Positions 27,701-34,510 of a stretch of 64,000 nt of DNA are shown here, in pieces (position 1 is the stretch's first letter; every line of letters starts with the position of its first letter). The position numbers and the translations under genes were made by a program. Source of the stretch: Oryzicola mucosus (GTDB lineage Bacteria; Pseudomonadota; Alphaproteobacteria; Rhizobiales; Rhizobiaceae); assembly GCF_014534685.1 (NCBI RefSeq), contig NZ_JACVVX010000005.1, forward strand, positions 248,001-312,000. Reading direction: 5' to 3'. The notes below the pieces were generated by a model. That model saw only the letters and a program-made list of their open reading frames with translations. It made no database searches and was not told the DNA's origin.

Positions 27701-30270
27701 GCCGTGAAATGACCCTTGGGCGTTGCGTCGCGGCTCTTGGGCAGAATGGAATCGACGATGTCGAAGGTCGGCGCCATGAACAGGCTGAGGATCAACAGCG
27801 CCTGCCACTGGGCGGCCTGGGTGAAAGGCAGGAAAGTCCAGCCGGCGATAGCCGCAAGCACCCAGAAGATGGGTGTAATGGAACGGCGAAGATTGTCGAT
27901 CATCTTCCAGCGCGACAGTGCGGGAACGCCCGACTTGGGATCGAAGATGAAGCTCAGGAGCTGCCAGTCGCCGCGCACCCAGCGATGTTGGCGCGAAGCA
28001 TCGACCGAATAGCGGGTCGGGTAATCCTCAACCACCTCGACGTCGGTAACCAGGGCCGAACGCGACAGCGCGCCTTCCAGAAGGTCGTGGCTGAGGATGG
28101 TGTTTTCGGCGATCTTCCCCTTCAGCGCGCGTTCCATGGCGTCGACGTGATAGAGGCCCTTGCCGGTGAAGGTGCCGTCGCCGAAGACGTCCTGATAGAG
28201 ATCGGACACGGCGAACACATAAGGGTCGAGGCCGCGATTTGCGGAAAAGACACGCTGGAAGAACGAGGCCTCATCGCCCGTCGTCAGCGACGGCGTGACG
28301 CGAGGCTGCAGGATCGAATAGCCGGCAACGATGTGCCCTTCATCATCGAACTGCGGACGGTTGAGCGGATGGCAAAGCTTGCCCACCAGGCGGGTGACCA
28401 CGTCGCGCGTCATGCGCGTATCTGCATCCAGCGTCATCACATAGACGACGTTTTCGGGAAGCGGCGCCTGGGTCGGCAGGAAGGTGGTGTAGGCGTCTCC
28501 GCGCAGAAGCATGTTCAGCTCGTGCAGCTTGCCGCGCTTGCGCTCCCAGCCCATCCAGCATCCTTCCGCCGGATTGTAGAGGCGCCGGCGGTGCAGAAGA
28601 TAGAAGCGTGGTGCGCCTTCGCTGGGATAGCGCTGGTTGAGCCGGTCTATCTCGGCGCGGGCGTGGTCGAGGATTTCGCGGTCGCCGGTGGCGACTTCCT
28701 CCTTGCTGTCAGGCCAGTCCGAAAGCAGCGCGAAATGAAGCTCGCCCGACATGTTGGCGAGGTAGTGAACCTCGAGATTGCGGATATTCTCTTCGACATC
28801 GTCGCGTGAGCCGATAAGCGACGGCATGACGACAAGCGTTCTGGCCTCCTCGGGCACGCCCTGTTCGAACTCGTAGCCCACGAGCCGTGTCGGCTTGAGA
28901 AACTGCAGAACCACCGTGTTAAAGAAAGCAAGTGCGCCTTCGCTCGCCGGCACGGCAAACAGAACCAGCATCAATACAATGGCGCCAGTCGACAGGCCCA
29001 GATTGGTGAGAGCTGCCCCGGTCATCAACAGCAGCAGCATGGTCAGCAGGAAGACAGGCAGCGCGATACCCACCCAGCCGGTGGCGCGAAAGGCGCGCTT
29101 GGTCTTCGAAGACAGTTTCGGCTTGTATCCGATGGCCTTCTCGAATTCCTGCCGGCGCGAGCCGACGAGGAAAAAGCCGATATCCGCGTCCTCGGCAACT
29201 GCTTTTTCGATCACGCGCTCGGCGACCTCGTATTCCGTCAGCTTCGAATAGCGCGCCAGATCCTCGATCTCGGTGCGGTACTGATCGCGCGACGAAAAAT
29301 CGAGCGAAGACAGATTCGTACGCTCGCGCAAAAGCAGGTCGACGCGGCTGACATCCTCGAACCAGACCGTCCAGTCCTGGTCGTTGAGCTGGCGCAGGCC
29401 ACGGATGATGTTGCCGGTCGTCACATTGCCGCTGGAGAGCGTCAGATGCTCGCGGCGGATGATGTCTTCCGCATCCGAACCGGACCGCTCCAGCTCGCTT
29501 TCGAGCCACATCAGCGCATCGCCGGCATTTTGCGAGCCGTCGCGCAAGCGATAGAGCAGTTGCGTCGAGAAGGTCGTATCGCGCGCGTGTTCCGTATAGG
29601 CGGAAAGAATGCGGCGATCCTGGTCGTTGTTCTCGGTGGCGACGACCTTGTCGGCGACTTCATTGGCGATGGAGCGCATCTCACGCGCGCGGTTGACGCG
29701 AACGGCGATGCGGCGAAGGTTTTCGATCAGCACGAAGCGCAGCAACGACGGAAGCGCCCACAACTCGCCGATGCTCATCGGCTCGACCGACTGGTAGCTC
29801 TCGACGATGCTCTTGAAACTTTGCGCCGAGACCGAGCTGTCGCAATGGGCGACATAAAGCCAGGCGATCACCAGTGTGCGCGGCACCCGTCCGCCGCCGG
29901 GAAGATCGTATTGCGGCAGCTCGCGATAGAAACGGCGCGGAAGGTCGCGCTTGACCTGAAAAATCGTCTCTTCGACGAGATAGTTGTTGTCGAGCAGCCA
30001 TTGCGCGGCAGGCGTGATCGTCTCGCCCTTCACCTGCGCGGCGTTGGTATCGCGGTAGACCTTGAGAATTTTATCGGCATTTTCGCGGATGCGGGCCTGG
30101 AAATCGAAGCTGTGCAACCCTTGAAAATCGGTGATTTCCCGCCGCGCCAGGCTCTGACCGAGGGCTCGCAGGCGGTCCTCATGCAGGAACGGACCTCGGA
30201 TAGGCTGTTCGGCCTCCGCCGGAATGTGATGGTGGGTTTCTGTCCGGCGCGGGTCGGTCTGGCTATTCAT
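21760..30270 (-). CDS. ndvB: Cyclic beta-1,2-glucan synthase NdvB/ChvB
   Basis: Giant inner-membrane enzyme (2836 residues, normal for the family) that initiates, elongates and cyclises beta-1,2-glucan from UDP-glucose. Order: a cytoplasmic N-terminal region; membrane segments near residues 395-455; the GT84 glycosyltransferase with DADTRMTRD near 613 and a QHRWVRGDW (QxxRW) motif near 761; further membrane segments near 795-840 and 920-970; then the long C-terminal part. The last third is glycoside phosphorylase-like (GH94), with GGDWNDGMNRVG near 2516, and controls ring size in studied homologues. ATG 30270 lacks a clear ribosome site. The exporter gene ndvA follows. The product is a periplasmic osmoadaptation and symbiosis/virulence factor. 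Confidence 0.95.
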   Translation of the reverse strand: MNSQTDPRRTETHHHIPAEAEQPIRGPFLHEDRLRALGQSLARREITDFQGLHSFDFQARIRENADKILKVYRDTNAAQVKGETITPAAQWLLDNNYLVEETIFQVKRDLPRRFYRELPQYDLPGGGRVPRTLVIAWLYVAHCDSSVSAQSFKSIVESYQSVEPMSIGELWALPSLLRFVLIENLRRIAVRVNRAREMRSIANEVADKVVATENNDQDRRILSAYTEHARDTTFSTQLLYRLRDGSQNAGDALMWLESELERSGSDAEDIIRREHLTLSSGNVTTGNIIRGLRQLNDQDWTVWFEDVSRVDLLLRERTNLSSLDFSSRDQYRTEIEDLARYSKLTEYEVAERVIEKAVAEDADIGFFLVGSRRQEFEKAIGYKPKLSSKTKRAFRATGWVGIALPVFLLTMLLLLMTGAALTNLGLSTGAIVLMLVLFAVPASEGALAFFNTVVLQFLKPTRLVGYEFEQGVPEEARTLVVMPSLIGSRDDVEENIRNLEVHYLANMSGELHFALLSDWPDSKEEVATGDREILDHARAEIDRLNQRYPSEGAPRFYLLHRRRLYNPAEGCWMGWERKRGKLHELNMLLRGDAYTTFLPTQAPLPENVVYVMTLDADTRMTRDVVTRLVGKLCHPLNRPQFDDEGHIVAGYSILQPRVTPSLTTGDEASFFQRVFSANRGLDPYVFAVSDLYQDVFGDGTFTGKGLYHVDAMERALKGKIAENTILSHDLLEGALSRSALVTDVEVVEDYPTRYSVDASRQHRWVRGDWQLLSFIFDPKSGVPALSRWKMIDNLRRSITPIFWVLAAIAGWTFLPFTQAAQWQALLILSLFMAPTFDIVDSILPKSRDATPKGHFTALARDVVFGTAMVAMKVVLIAHQAWMMADAIIRTLYRLFVSRKNMLEWRTASQAHKSSGSGVSDYYSMMYGAVVIAIIGLLIPVAADSTGAFVGFFFAIFWAGSPAFAWLVSRSAETEDRLILSQGDMNALRIVARRTWHYFETLTTEDQNHLPPDNFQENPVPVLAQRTSPTNVGVYLLSVVSARDFGWISLTEAVDRIDKTVTTIERMERYKGHLYNWYETHTLRPMYPLYVSAVDSGNLAGHLVAVAAACAEWAETPSVHLQGDFDGVLDVVAILEESLADLPDDRRQLRPLRQRLSDRLDGMRRSVLTIKSAPEMASIRTINLTVLAGEIRKLAGAIHTEMASSRSEILADWAVRLAATCEAHLKDSHADDRAVEALRAKLLELRERSRKFAFEMDFSFLLRQERKLLSIGYRVEEHQLDESCYDLMASEARLTSLFAIAKGDLPTEHWFRLGRPIVEIGFQGALMSWSGSMFEYLMPPLVMKEPQGGLLNQTSKLIIRRQIQYGRSKGIPWGISEAAYNGRDREMNYQYTNFGVPGLGLKRGLAENTVIAPYATVLAAQFMPHEAVQNLKRLRAVGALGRHGYYDAVDYTPQRVPEGTDHAVVYNYYAHHQGMTIAAVANAIFEGRLRDRFHSDPVIEAAELLLQEKAPRNIPAATVRTEADERTKVDMDDHSGDTRIILNPSHSLRSTSLMSNGRYSVMVTATGSGYSRWNDVAVTRWQADPTEDRMGSYIFLRDTDSGEWWSATSQPKKAEGEQSQTYFSDDKASFVKVVGKVRSEVECIVVSEGNGEARRVTIWNDTSVDRHIEVTSYTELVLAPEAADQAHPAFSKMFVETDIVDNGSTIIAERRKRSSSEPSAVFAHFVTDLSGLARDTEVETDRRAFIGRGRSIANPAAFDKGAKLAGQSGFTLDPIASLRRRVRVPANKKVSLTFWSVVGAERKEVEEAVARLDHPESFSRQAMLAWTRSQVQTRHMGITLTDAANVQKLARYLLYPDSSLRVPAETIASGLGRQSDLWPVSISGDHPILALRIDDIADIEIVSQALRFQEYIRSRGLVFDLVIVNEQASSYVQDLQQAIEFQCENSRLRGGELGPRQHIFAVRRDLMDEATYKTLLGVAQVALHTRNGRIFDQIERAEMAAIQLRETAQAAQGTSSGKSLAVVPAFQPQVRQADGSGLDYWNGFGGFDKNGAEYVVRLAGSRYTPQPWVNVISNASFGFHVSAEGASFTWSRNSRDYQLTPWSNDPVVNRPGEGVFIFDHAGARAFSPLASVVRDPAMTYEARHGQGYSTFHARRGNLTMDLTHVVDQSDPVRVSRLRLANAGALPVRLKVYLYAEWVLGTNRARSGPAIVPTYNAEHGVLLARNPYSLDYSDRVAFMASDSAPHSVTSDRREFIGVDGSIATPVAVLAGKDLSDKVEAGDDICSALAREVEVPAGGAVDLLWILGDAGSETEAAELVERHRAKSFDERLTSIAGEWDAFLGTLQVETPDKAFDAMVNRWLPYQALACRIRARSAFYQASGAFGFRDQLQDTLSLLLHDPSLARDQILNAARRQFKEGDVQHWWLPKTGAGVRTMISDDVVWLAYGVARYVDVTGDRSLLDEQVPFIEGDALQDGEHDSFFTPQVSEESVSVYDHCVRALALAMQRSSDSGIPLILGGDWNDGMNRVGEKGKGESVWLAWFLLKTLGDFGVIGRERGDKANAKRWKDHAAKLKTAIETTAWDGQWYRRGSFDDGTPLGSRDSDECQIDSIAQSWSVLSGQGDPERAKIAIEQVFEQLVDDEAKAIKLFTPPFSGTEQDPGYIKSYPPGVRENGGQYTHAATWFVIALAEMGRVDDAYRCFAMLNPVNHAPDEAEAERYRVEPYVVAADVYGEDFKKGRGGWTWYTGSAGWLYRAGVEGILGIGRKGDRITLTPRIPSHWDGYSATLKAADGTYRLRVTRDSTTTAMTVEVGGKASEADGFALQGIGEFDVTVRLPPA

Positions 30271-30423
30271 TCAACTATTGGTCCGTTCAGCAGAAAAAAT
30301 TCACACACATAAGGAGGCGCAATCCACCTAAACCGTTTCAGGTATGGTTTGGTTGCATGACAGCCGAGTAGACGGGTGATAATTTGGATCGGTAGGGTTT
30401 GCATGCTCAGACAACCTTACACC

Positions 30424-30453
30424 AAAAAGCCCGAACACAGGATCGGGCTTTTG
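30424..30453 (-). terminator. Rho-independent terminator downstream of ridA
   Basis: AAAAGCCCGA and TCGGGCTTTT form a perfect 10 bp stem with an 8 nt loop. On the minus strand the stem runs into TTTTT, matching the end of a ridA transcript; it could work in both directions. Confidence 0.8.
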
Positions 30454-30529
30454 TTCACGTCTGGACATCCCAAGCGCCTGCATTTTAAGCAAGGCACCGG
30501 ACGCTTACAACGGGGTGCAAGCCTCTGGA

Positions 30530-30560
30530 GCGGAAACATTTTTTATCATTATGTTTCCGC
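30530..30560. repeat. Perfect 10 bp inverted repeat downstream of ridA
   Basis: GCGGAAACAT and ATGTTTCCGC flank an 11 base AT-rich centre. No U-tract follows on either strand, so it is not a normal terminator. It may be a protein-binding dyad or an RNA 3' structure of the ridA message. Confidence 0.5.
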
Positions 30561-30613
30561 CGGTCAGCTCGCCGCGAGCTTTGCACGATCCACCGCGACG
30601 TAGCGGCGATCGA

Positions 30614-30958
30614 TCAGATTGCCGCGGTAATGATGATCTCGACTTTGTAATCCGGCGTCGCCAGCTTGGCCTCGCCCGTCGCGCGCGCCGGCGTGTGGCC
30701 CTGCGGCACCCACTTGTCCCAGACGGCATTCATCTCGGCGAAGGTCGACATATCGGCCAGCCAGATGATGGCCTGCAAAATCTTGGTCTTGTCGGTGCCG
30801 GCCTTTGCCAGGGCGGCATCGATCTGGTCGAGCACCGACTGGGTCTGAACCGTTACGCTTTCGCCAGGCGCGCCGACCTGACCGGCGAGATAAACGGTGT
30901 TGTTGTGAATGACGATATCGGTCATGCGGGGACCAACGTCGATGCGGCGAATGCTCAT
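30614..30958 (-). CDS. ridA: RidA family protein (Rid/YjgF/UK114)
   Basis: A 114-residue member of the Rid family, whose archetype hydrolyses reactive enamine/imine intermediates such as 2-aminoacrylate. Seen: NNTVYLAGQVG near the start, the DQIDAALAKAGTDKTKILQA helix (in part), and the conserved Arg in TPARATGEAKLATPDYKVEI-type ending that binds the substrate carboxylate. The ending differs from the usual RACVEV of RidA proper, so it may be an Rid2-7 subfamily protein. ATG 30958 has AAAGGA 7 bases upstream. It is a single-gene unit. Confidence 0.85.
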   Translation of the reverse strand: MSIRRIDVGPRMTDIVIHNNTVYLAGQVGAPGESVTVQTQSVLDQIDAALAKAGTDKTKILQAIIWLADMSTFAEMNAVWDKWVPQGHTPARATGEAKLATPDYKVEIIITAAI

Positions 30959-31156
30959 GATGAAATCCTTCTTTCTTACATGCTGCGCACGGGCGCGCCC
31001 TGCTAATGAAGGCCTTTGCCGGGATGTGCAAGCGGCATGGCTAGATCTGTGCCGGTTGCCGCACACGCATGGCTTGATTGGCGGGGACGCCGGTGGCATG
31101 ACTTTCGCCCAGAAGACCGAGAGGCTCACGCTTCACTCGAAACAATGAGGATCGCC

Positions 31157-31495
31157 ATGGAATATCGTCAATTGACCGAGGATTTTTCGGTTTCGCCCCA
31201 GATCGAGCCGGAAGATGTCGGTGCGGTGAAGGCGGCGGGCTTCAAGAGCGTCATCTGCAACCGTCCGGACGACGAGCAGGCGGGGCAGCCCTCTGCCGAC
31301 AGCGTGCGCGAGGCGGTCGAGGCCGCCGGTCTCACCTTCCGCTATATTCCCGTCGTCAGCGGTCAGATCACACCTGACAACGTATCCGAAATGGCCTCCG
31401 CGCTGGAAGACCTCGAAGGCCCGGTCTTTGCCTATTGTCGCTCGGGGACTCGCTGCGCGAACCTTTATATGATGATCCAGCAGAGCAAAGGCTAA
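31157..31495 (+). CDS. DUF442/TIGR01244 family phosphatase- or sulfurtransferase-like protein
   Basis: A 112-residue protein with the dual-specificity-phosphatase-like fold of the DUF442 family, which is also found fused to or beside Blh-type persulfide enzymes. The catalytic loop is YCRSGTRC with nucleophile Cys94 and Arg99. ICNRPDDEQ and the FRYIPV strand fit the family. GAGGA sits 5 bases before ATG 31157. It stands alone here, without the BigR/Blh partners of sulfide detoxification operons, so the function is open. Confidence 0.8.
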   Translation: MEYRQLTEDFSVSPQIEPEDVGAVKAAGFKSVICNRPDDEQAGQPSADSVREAVEAAGLTFRYIPVVSGQITPDNVSEMASALEDLEGPVFAYCRSGTRCANLYMMIQQSKG

Positions 31496-31565
31496 AACGG
31501 CGGCACTGTCGTTCCGGCAACCACGGCGCCATGCGCCGTGGTTGCCGAGTTGCCCTACCCCGGCG

Positions 31566-32312
31566 TCAGGCCGCCAGCGGCGTATTGACTGCCTTGCGCG
31601 ACGCCTTCTGCTCGATGGCGCCGAAAATCGAATGGCCGTCGCTGCCCTTCGCCTCAAGCCGCAGAAGATCGCCTTCGGCGAGCGGCTTCGCCCCGCCCGC
31701 GGGCCGACCGACAACAGCGCCAGCTGAAAGCGCGCTGACATTCAGTCTTTTCTCCAGCACCTCGCCGAAGTCAGTGGACACAGACGTCTCGGCCACAGCC
31801 TTGCCGTTCGATGACTGAAGCACGGAAATTTCAGCGCCTTCGATCTCGTCTGGAGTGACGGCGACAGGCGAAAACGCCGAGACCCCGGCCTCACCGCCGA
31901 CGACGATGTCGACGGACAGCATCATCAAGGCGATACCGTCCCGAGCCGCATCGGCCTCTCCGACGGGAATATCCAGCGTGATCGCGGCAAGCCCGGCTTG
32001 GATCGCGGCCTCAGCGCTTGGCAACACAACATCGTCCCGCGGCCCGATGAAAGCGTCCCCTCCCCCGACACGCTGGTAAGCGCGCGGCAAAGGCGACAAG
32101 GCGTCATGTTCGTGGAAGCGCTGCCAGGGAACCGCACCAAGTTCGAGCGATTGCGCCAGCGTCTGAAGATGCGGCACGATGCGGTTCCAGTCATCCAACG
32201 CGCGCTGCAGCGTCGGCACCAGGAAGGATGCGTCGGTGTAACGCGTCAGGTCACGCGACACCACCACCAGTTTCCCGTCGCGCGAGCCGTCCTTGAGCGA
32301 TGCAAGCTTCAT
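31566..32312 (-). CDS. Shortened fumarylacetoacetate hydrolase-like protein, probably inactive
   Basis: A 248-residue relative of the FAH family, which usually has about 330 residues and cleaves or hydrates keto acids. The N-terminus MKLASLKDGSRDG, LVVVSRDLTRYTDA and FHEHDALSPLPRAYQ are family-like, as are FIGPRDDV and FSPVAVTPDEI. However, about 40-50 residues are missing after PRAYQ, and the metal-binding E-x-E segment reads AIQAGLAAITLD, so both Glu ligands are gone. The Asp of the NDVS segment may survive in LSVDIV. The frame is intact and GGAGG precedes ATG 32312, so it is expressed or recently decayed by deletion. Confidence 0.7.
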   Translation of the reverse strand: MKLASLKDGSRDGKLVVVSRDLTRYTDASFLVPTLQRALDDWNRIVPHLQTLAQSLELGAVPWQRFHEHDALSPLPRAYQRVGGGDAFIGPRDDVVLPSAEAAIQAGLAAITLDIPVGEADAARDGIALMMLSVDIVVGGEAGVSAFSPVAVTPDEIEGAEISVLQSSNGKAVAETSVSTDFGEVLEKRLNVSALSAGAVVGRPAGGAKPLAEGDLLRLEAKGSDGHSIFGAIEQKASRKAVNTPLAA

Positions 32313-32439
32313 TCATTCCTCCCGTAGCGGCAATTGCCGTATGAGAAGAACATGCCCGCATGCGTCCCGCGTCAAGTGCGAAAGCTGTTCTTGGTGGAGA
32401 TTTGGAGAGCGGGGCCGTTCCCCAGCAATGGACAGCCAA

Positions 32440-33306
32440 CTAATAAATCGTCACAACCAGTCCGTCGTGGCCGATTGTCAGCGGGCCGGACCAGGTCTTG
32501 CGCGTCGCTTCTATCCAGTCCTTTGCGCCGATCTCTGGATCGTCGGCCGGGATGAGATGGTTGAGCACGAGGTGTCCGACACCAGCTGCCTCCGCAATGC
32601 GTCCTGCGTCCTCTGCCATGCTGTGGCTTGCCAACAGATGGTCCTTCAGCCGTGCGCCGTTGCCTGTGCGGGCGACGAGGCGGTCGACGCCTTCCGCCAG
32701 CATTGCCTCGTGCACCAGGATGTCGGCGCCCTTGGCAAACTCAGCCATCGGCGGAAAATAAGCCGTATCCGCCGAAAAGACGACGCTGCGCCCGCCGTAT
32801 TCAATTCGCAAAGCGAAACAATCGATTACCGGAGGATGGTCGACACGCAGCGCGCTCATCGAGAGCACACAGTCGGAAAACACGGCGCCTTCGGTGAATT
32901 CCACGATCTCAACCAAGTCTCGGATATCAGGCCGGCCCTCGTCGACGATGCGGATGTCGATGTCGAAGCGCAGGGAGCCGATGAAACTCTGCCAGTGGTC
33001 GCCAATCCCGGCTGGCCCGAACACCGTGACGCGCGAATCGAGACCGGCTGTCCACGCCGTATGGATCAACGGGCCGAGTTCGAGCACATGATCGGAATGG
33101 AGATGGGTCACGACGACGAGATCGAGCGCTTTCAGCGACAGCCCGGCTTCAGTCAGGCCGCGTGTCACCCCAAGACCGCAATCCACCACGATTCGCCGTC
33201 CGCCGATCTCAAGCAGCGAAGATGTCGGGGATGGCCCACCCGGTCGGATCGCCGGTCCGCCTTTGGAACCGAGAATGACGAGACGATCTGCGGTCTTCCG
33301 ATGCAC
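32440..33306 (-). CDS. Metallo-beta-lactamase fold hydrolase
   Basis: A 288-residue protein with the zinc motif THLHSDHVLELG, a further Asp in FSADTAY, and His residues in VHEAML, ASHS and LNHLIP. The arrangement is that of the RNase Z/arylsulfatase (AtsA)-like branch. The substrate is unknown. GTG 33306 is preferred because AGGTGGG lies 7 bases upstream. GTG 33318, directly after the stop of the response-regulator gene, is also in frame. It appears to be the last gene of the maoC-luxR transcription unit. Confidence 0.75.
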   Translation of the reverse strand: MHRKTADRLVILGSKGGPAIRPGGPSPTSSLLEIGGRRIVVDCGLGVTRGLTEAGLSLKALDLVVVTHLHSDHVLELGPLIHTAWTAGLDSRVTVFGPAGIGDHWQSFIGSLRFDIDIRIVDEGRPDIRDLVEIVEFTEGAVFSDCVLSMSALRVDHPPVIDCFALRIEYGGRSVVFSADTAYFPPMAEFAKGADILVHEAMLAEGVDRLVARTGNGARLKDHLLASHSMAEDAGRIAEAAGVGHLVLNHLIPADDPEIGAKDWIEATRKTWSGPLTIGHDGLVVTIY

Positions 33307-33318
33307 GTTTGCGCCCAC

Positions 33319-34002
33319 CTAAAACCCGCCATGCTCGCGAAACAGCTCCGCATTGTCGAGCTTCGACACTTCGATCACCGCCTGGGTCCGGCTGTAGACA
33401 TTCAGCTTGCGCAGGATTTCGGACACATGCGCTTTCACCGTGGTCTCGCCGACCTGCAGTTCATAAGCGATCTGCTTGTTGAGCATGCCCTGGCGCAGCA
33501 TGTTGAGCACGCGCAGCTGCTGCGGTGTCAGCATCGCAAGCCGGCGCACCAGTTCCGCGCGGTCGGCACTGCCCGCGTCGGGCGCGGCGGCCTGGTAGTA
33601 CTTTGGCACCGATATCGCGCCTTCCATGACGGTGCGGATGGCCTCGGCAAGTTCGTCCTTGCGGACCGATTTGGGGATAAATCCCGCAGCTCCATAGGAA
33701 AGCGCCTCGCCGATGATCTTGGGATCTTCGTGTCCTGAAATGATCACAACCGGCAGCCAGGGATAGCGCGTGCGGAACTGCAACAGCCCATCAAAGCCCT
33801 GCACATCCGGCATCGTCAGATCGAGCAACGCAAGATCGAATGCCGACGATGCGCTCAAGAGCTCCAGCGCCTCGCCGATCGAACGCGCCTCGACCATATC
33901 TCCGTCGGGATAGGCGGCCTGTACGGCGCTGTGCAGCGCCTCGCGAAACAGCGGATGGTCGTCGATAATCAAAAAACGTGCGGTGTCGCCGACGGTGCTC
34001 AT
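33319..34002 (-). CDS. NarL/FixJ-family response regulator (LuxR-type HTH)
   Basis: A 227-residue two-domain regulator. The receiver has the acidic pair in LIIDDHP, the phospho-acceptor Asp in ALLDLTMPD and the conserved Lys in FIPKSVRKDE. The C-terminal LuxR helix-turn-helix spans LTPQQLRVLNMLRQG to NKQIAYELQVGETTVKAHV (cited in part). No sensor kinase is adjacent, so it is an orphan. It starts 4 bases after the maoC stop and ends one base before the possible start of the hydrolase gene, which points to a compact operon. Confidence 0.85.
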   Translation of the reverse strand: MSTVGDTARFLIIDDHPLFREALHSAVQAAYPDGDMVEARSIGEALELLSASSAFDLALLDLTMPDVQGFDGLLQFRTRYPWLPVVIISGHEDPKIIGEALSYGAAGFIPKSVRKDELAEAIRTVMEGAISVPKYYQAAAPDAGSADRAELVRRLAMLTPQQLRVLNMLRQGMLNKQIAYELQVGETTVKAHVSEILRKLNVYSRTQAVIEVSKLDNAELFREHGGF

Positions 34003-34006
34003 TGCA

Positions 34007-34495
34007 TCACGTACATGTGGCAACTGCGCGGCGTTCGTAAAGCATGACCAAAGTCTCAGCAATCAATGCCGGCTTTTCCTCGCCGTCGATTTCGATGGTA
34101 TTCTCGGCCTTCAAAAGATATTGGCGCGGTCCCTTGTCTTCCATCGACATCAGCCGGCAGCGGAGCCGGACCCGAGATCCAGCCTTGACCGGATAGAGGA
34201 ACCGCACCTTGTCCAGCCCGTAATTGACCGCTGCCTGCGTGGTTTCGGGCACGATCCGCAACTCCTGGATCAACGCGCCGATCAGCGACAGCGTCAGGAA
34301 ACCATGTGCAATGGTGGTGCGGAACGGACTGCGCTTGCGCGCCCGCGCGACATCGACATGAATCCACTGGTGATCGCCCGTGCAATTGGCGAACGCGTCG
34401 ATCCGCTCCTGATCGATGAGCACCCATTCCGATACGCCGAGTTCCTGCCCGACACTCGCCCGAAGGTCATCGAATGTCAGCGTCCTCTCAGCCAT
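34007..34495 (-). CDS. MaoC-family (R)-hydratase-like protein (NodN-like)
   Basis: A 162-residue single hot-dog domain protein. The hydratase-2 motif is present as CTGDHQWIHVD (catalytic Asp and His), followed by TTIAHGFLTLSL. Members hydrate 2-enoyl-CoA esters; rhizobial NodN belongs here. The true substrate is unknown, and there are no nodulation genes nearby. GAGGA lies 7 bases before ATG 34495. It is followed with 4 bases spacing by the response-regulator gene and preceded by the HerA-like ATPase gene with 15 bases spacing. Confidence 0.82.
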   Translation of the reverse strand: MAERTLTFDDLRASVGQELGVSEWVLIDQERIDAFANCTGDHQWIHVDVARARKRSPFRTTIAHGFLTLSLIGALIQELRIVPETTQAAVNYGLDKVRFLYPVKAGSRVRLRCRLMSMEDKGPRQYLLKAENTIEIDGEEKPALIAETLVMLYERRAVATCT

Positions 34496-34510
34496 GCGCC
34501 AATCCTCGTT

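Larger units (their letters stand above)
30271..30613. other. Intergenic region between ridA and ndvB (343 bases)
   Basis: It contains the ridA terminator at 30424-30453, a perfect 10+10 bp dyad at 30530-30560, and presumably the ndvB promoter and leader. A 75-codon open frame on the plus strand (30376-30603) runs through both hairpins and looks accidental. An AAGGAGG near 30312 is not followed by a usable start. Confidence 0.5.

Noticed and set aside
30376-30603. 75-codon plus-strand ORF in the ridA-ndvB gap
   Set aside because: It runs through a terminator hairpin and a perfect dyad and has no ribosome site or coding bias.
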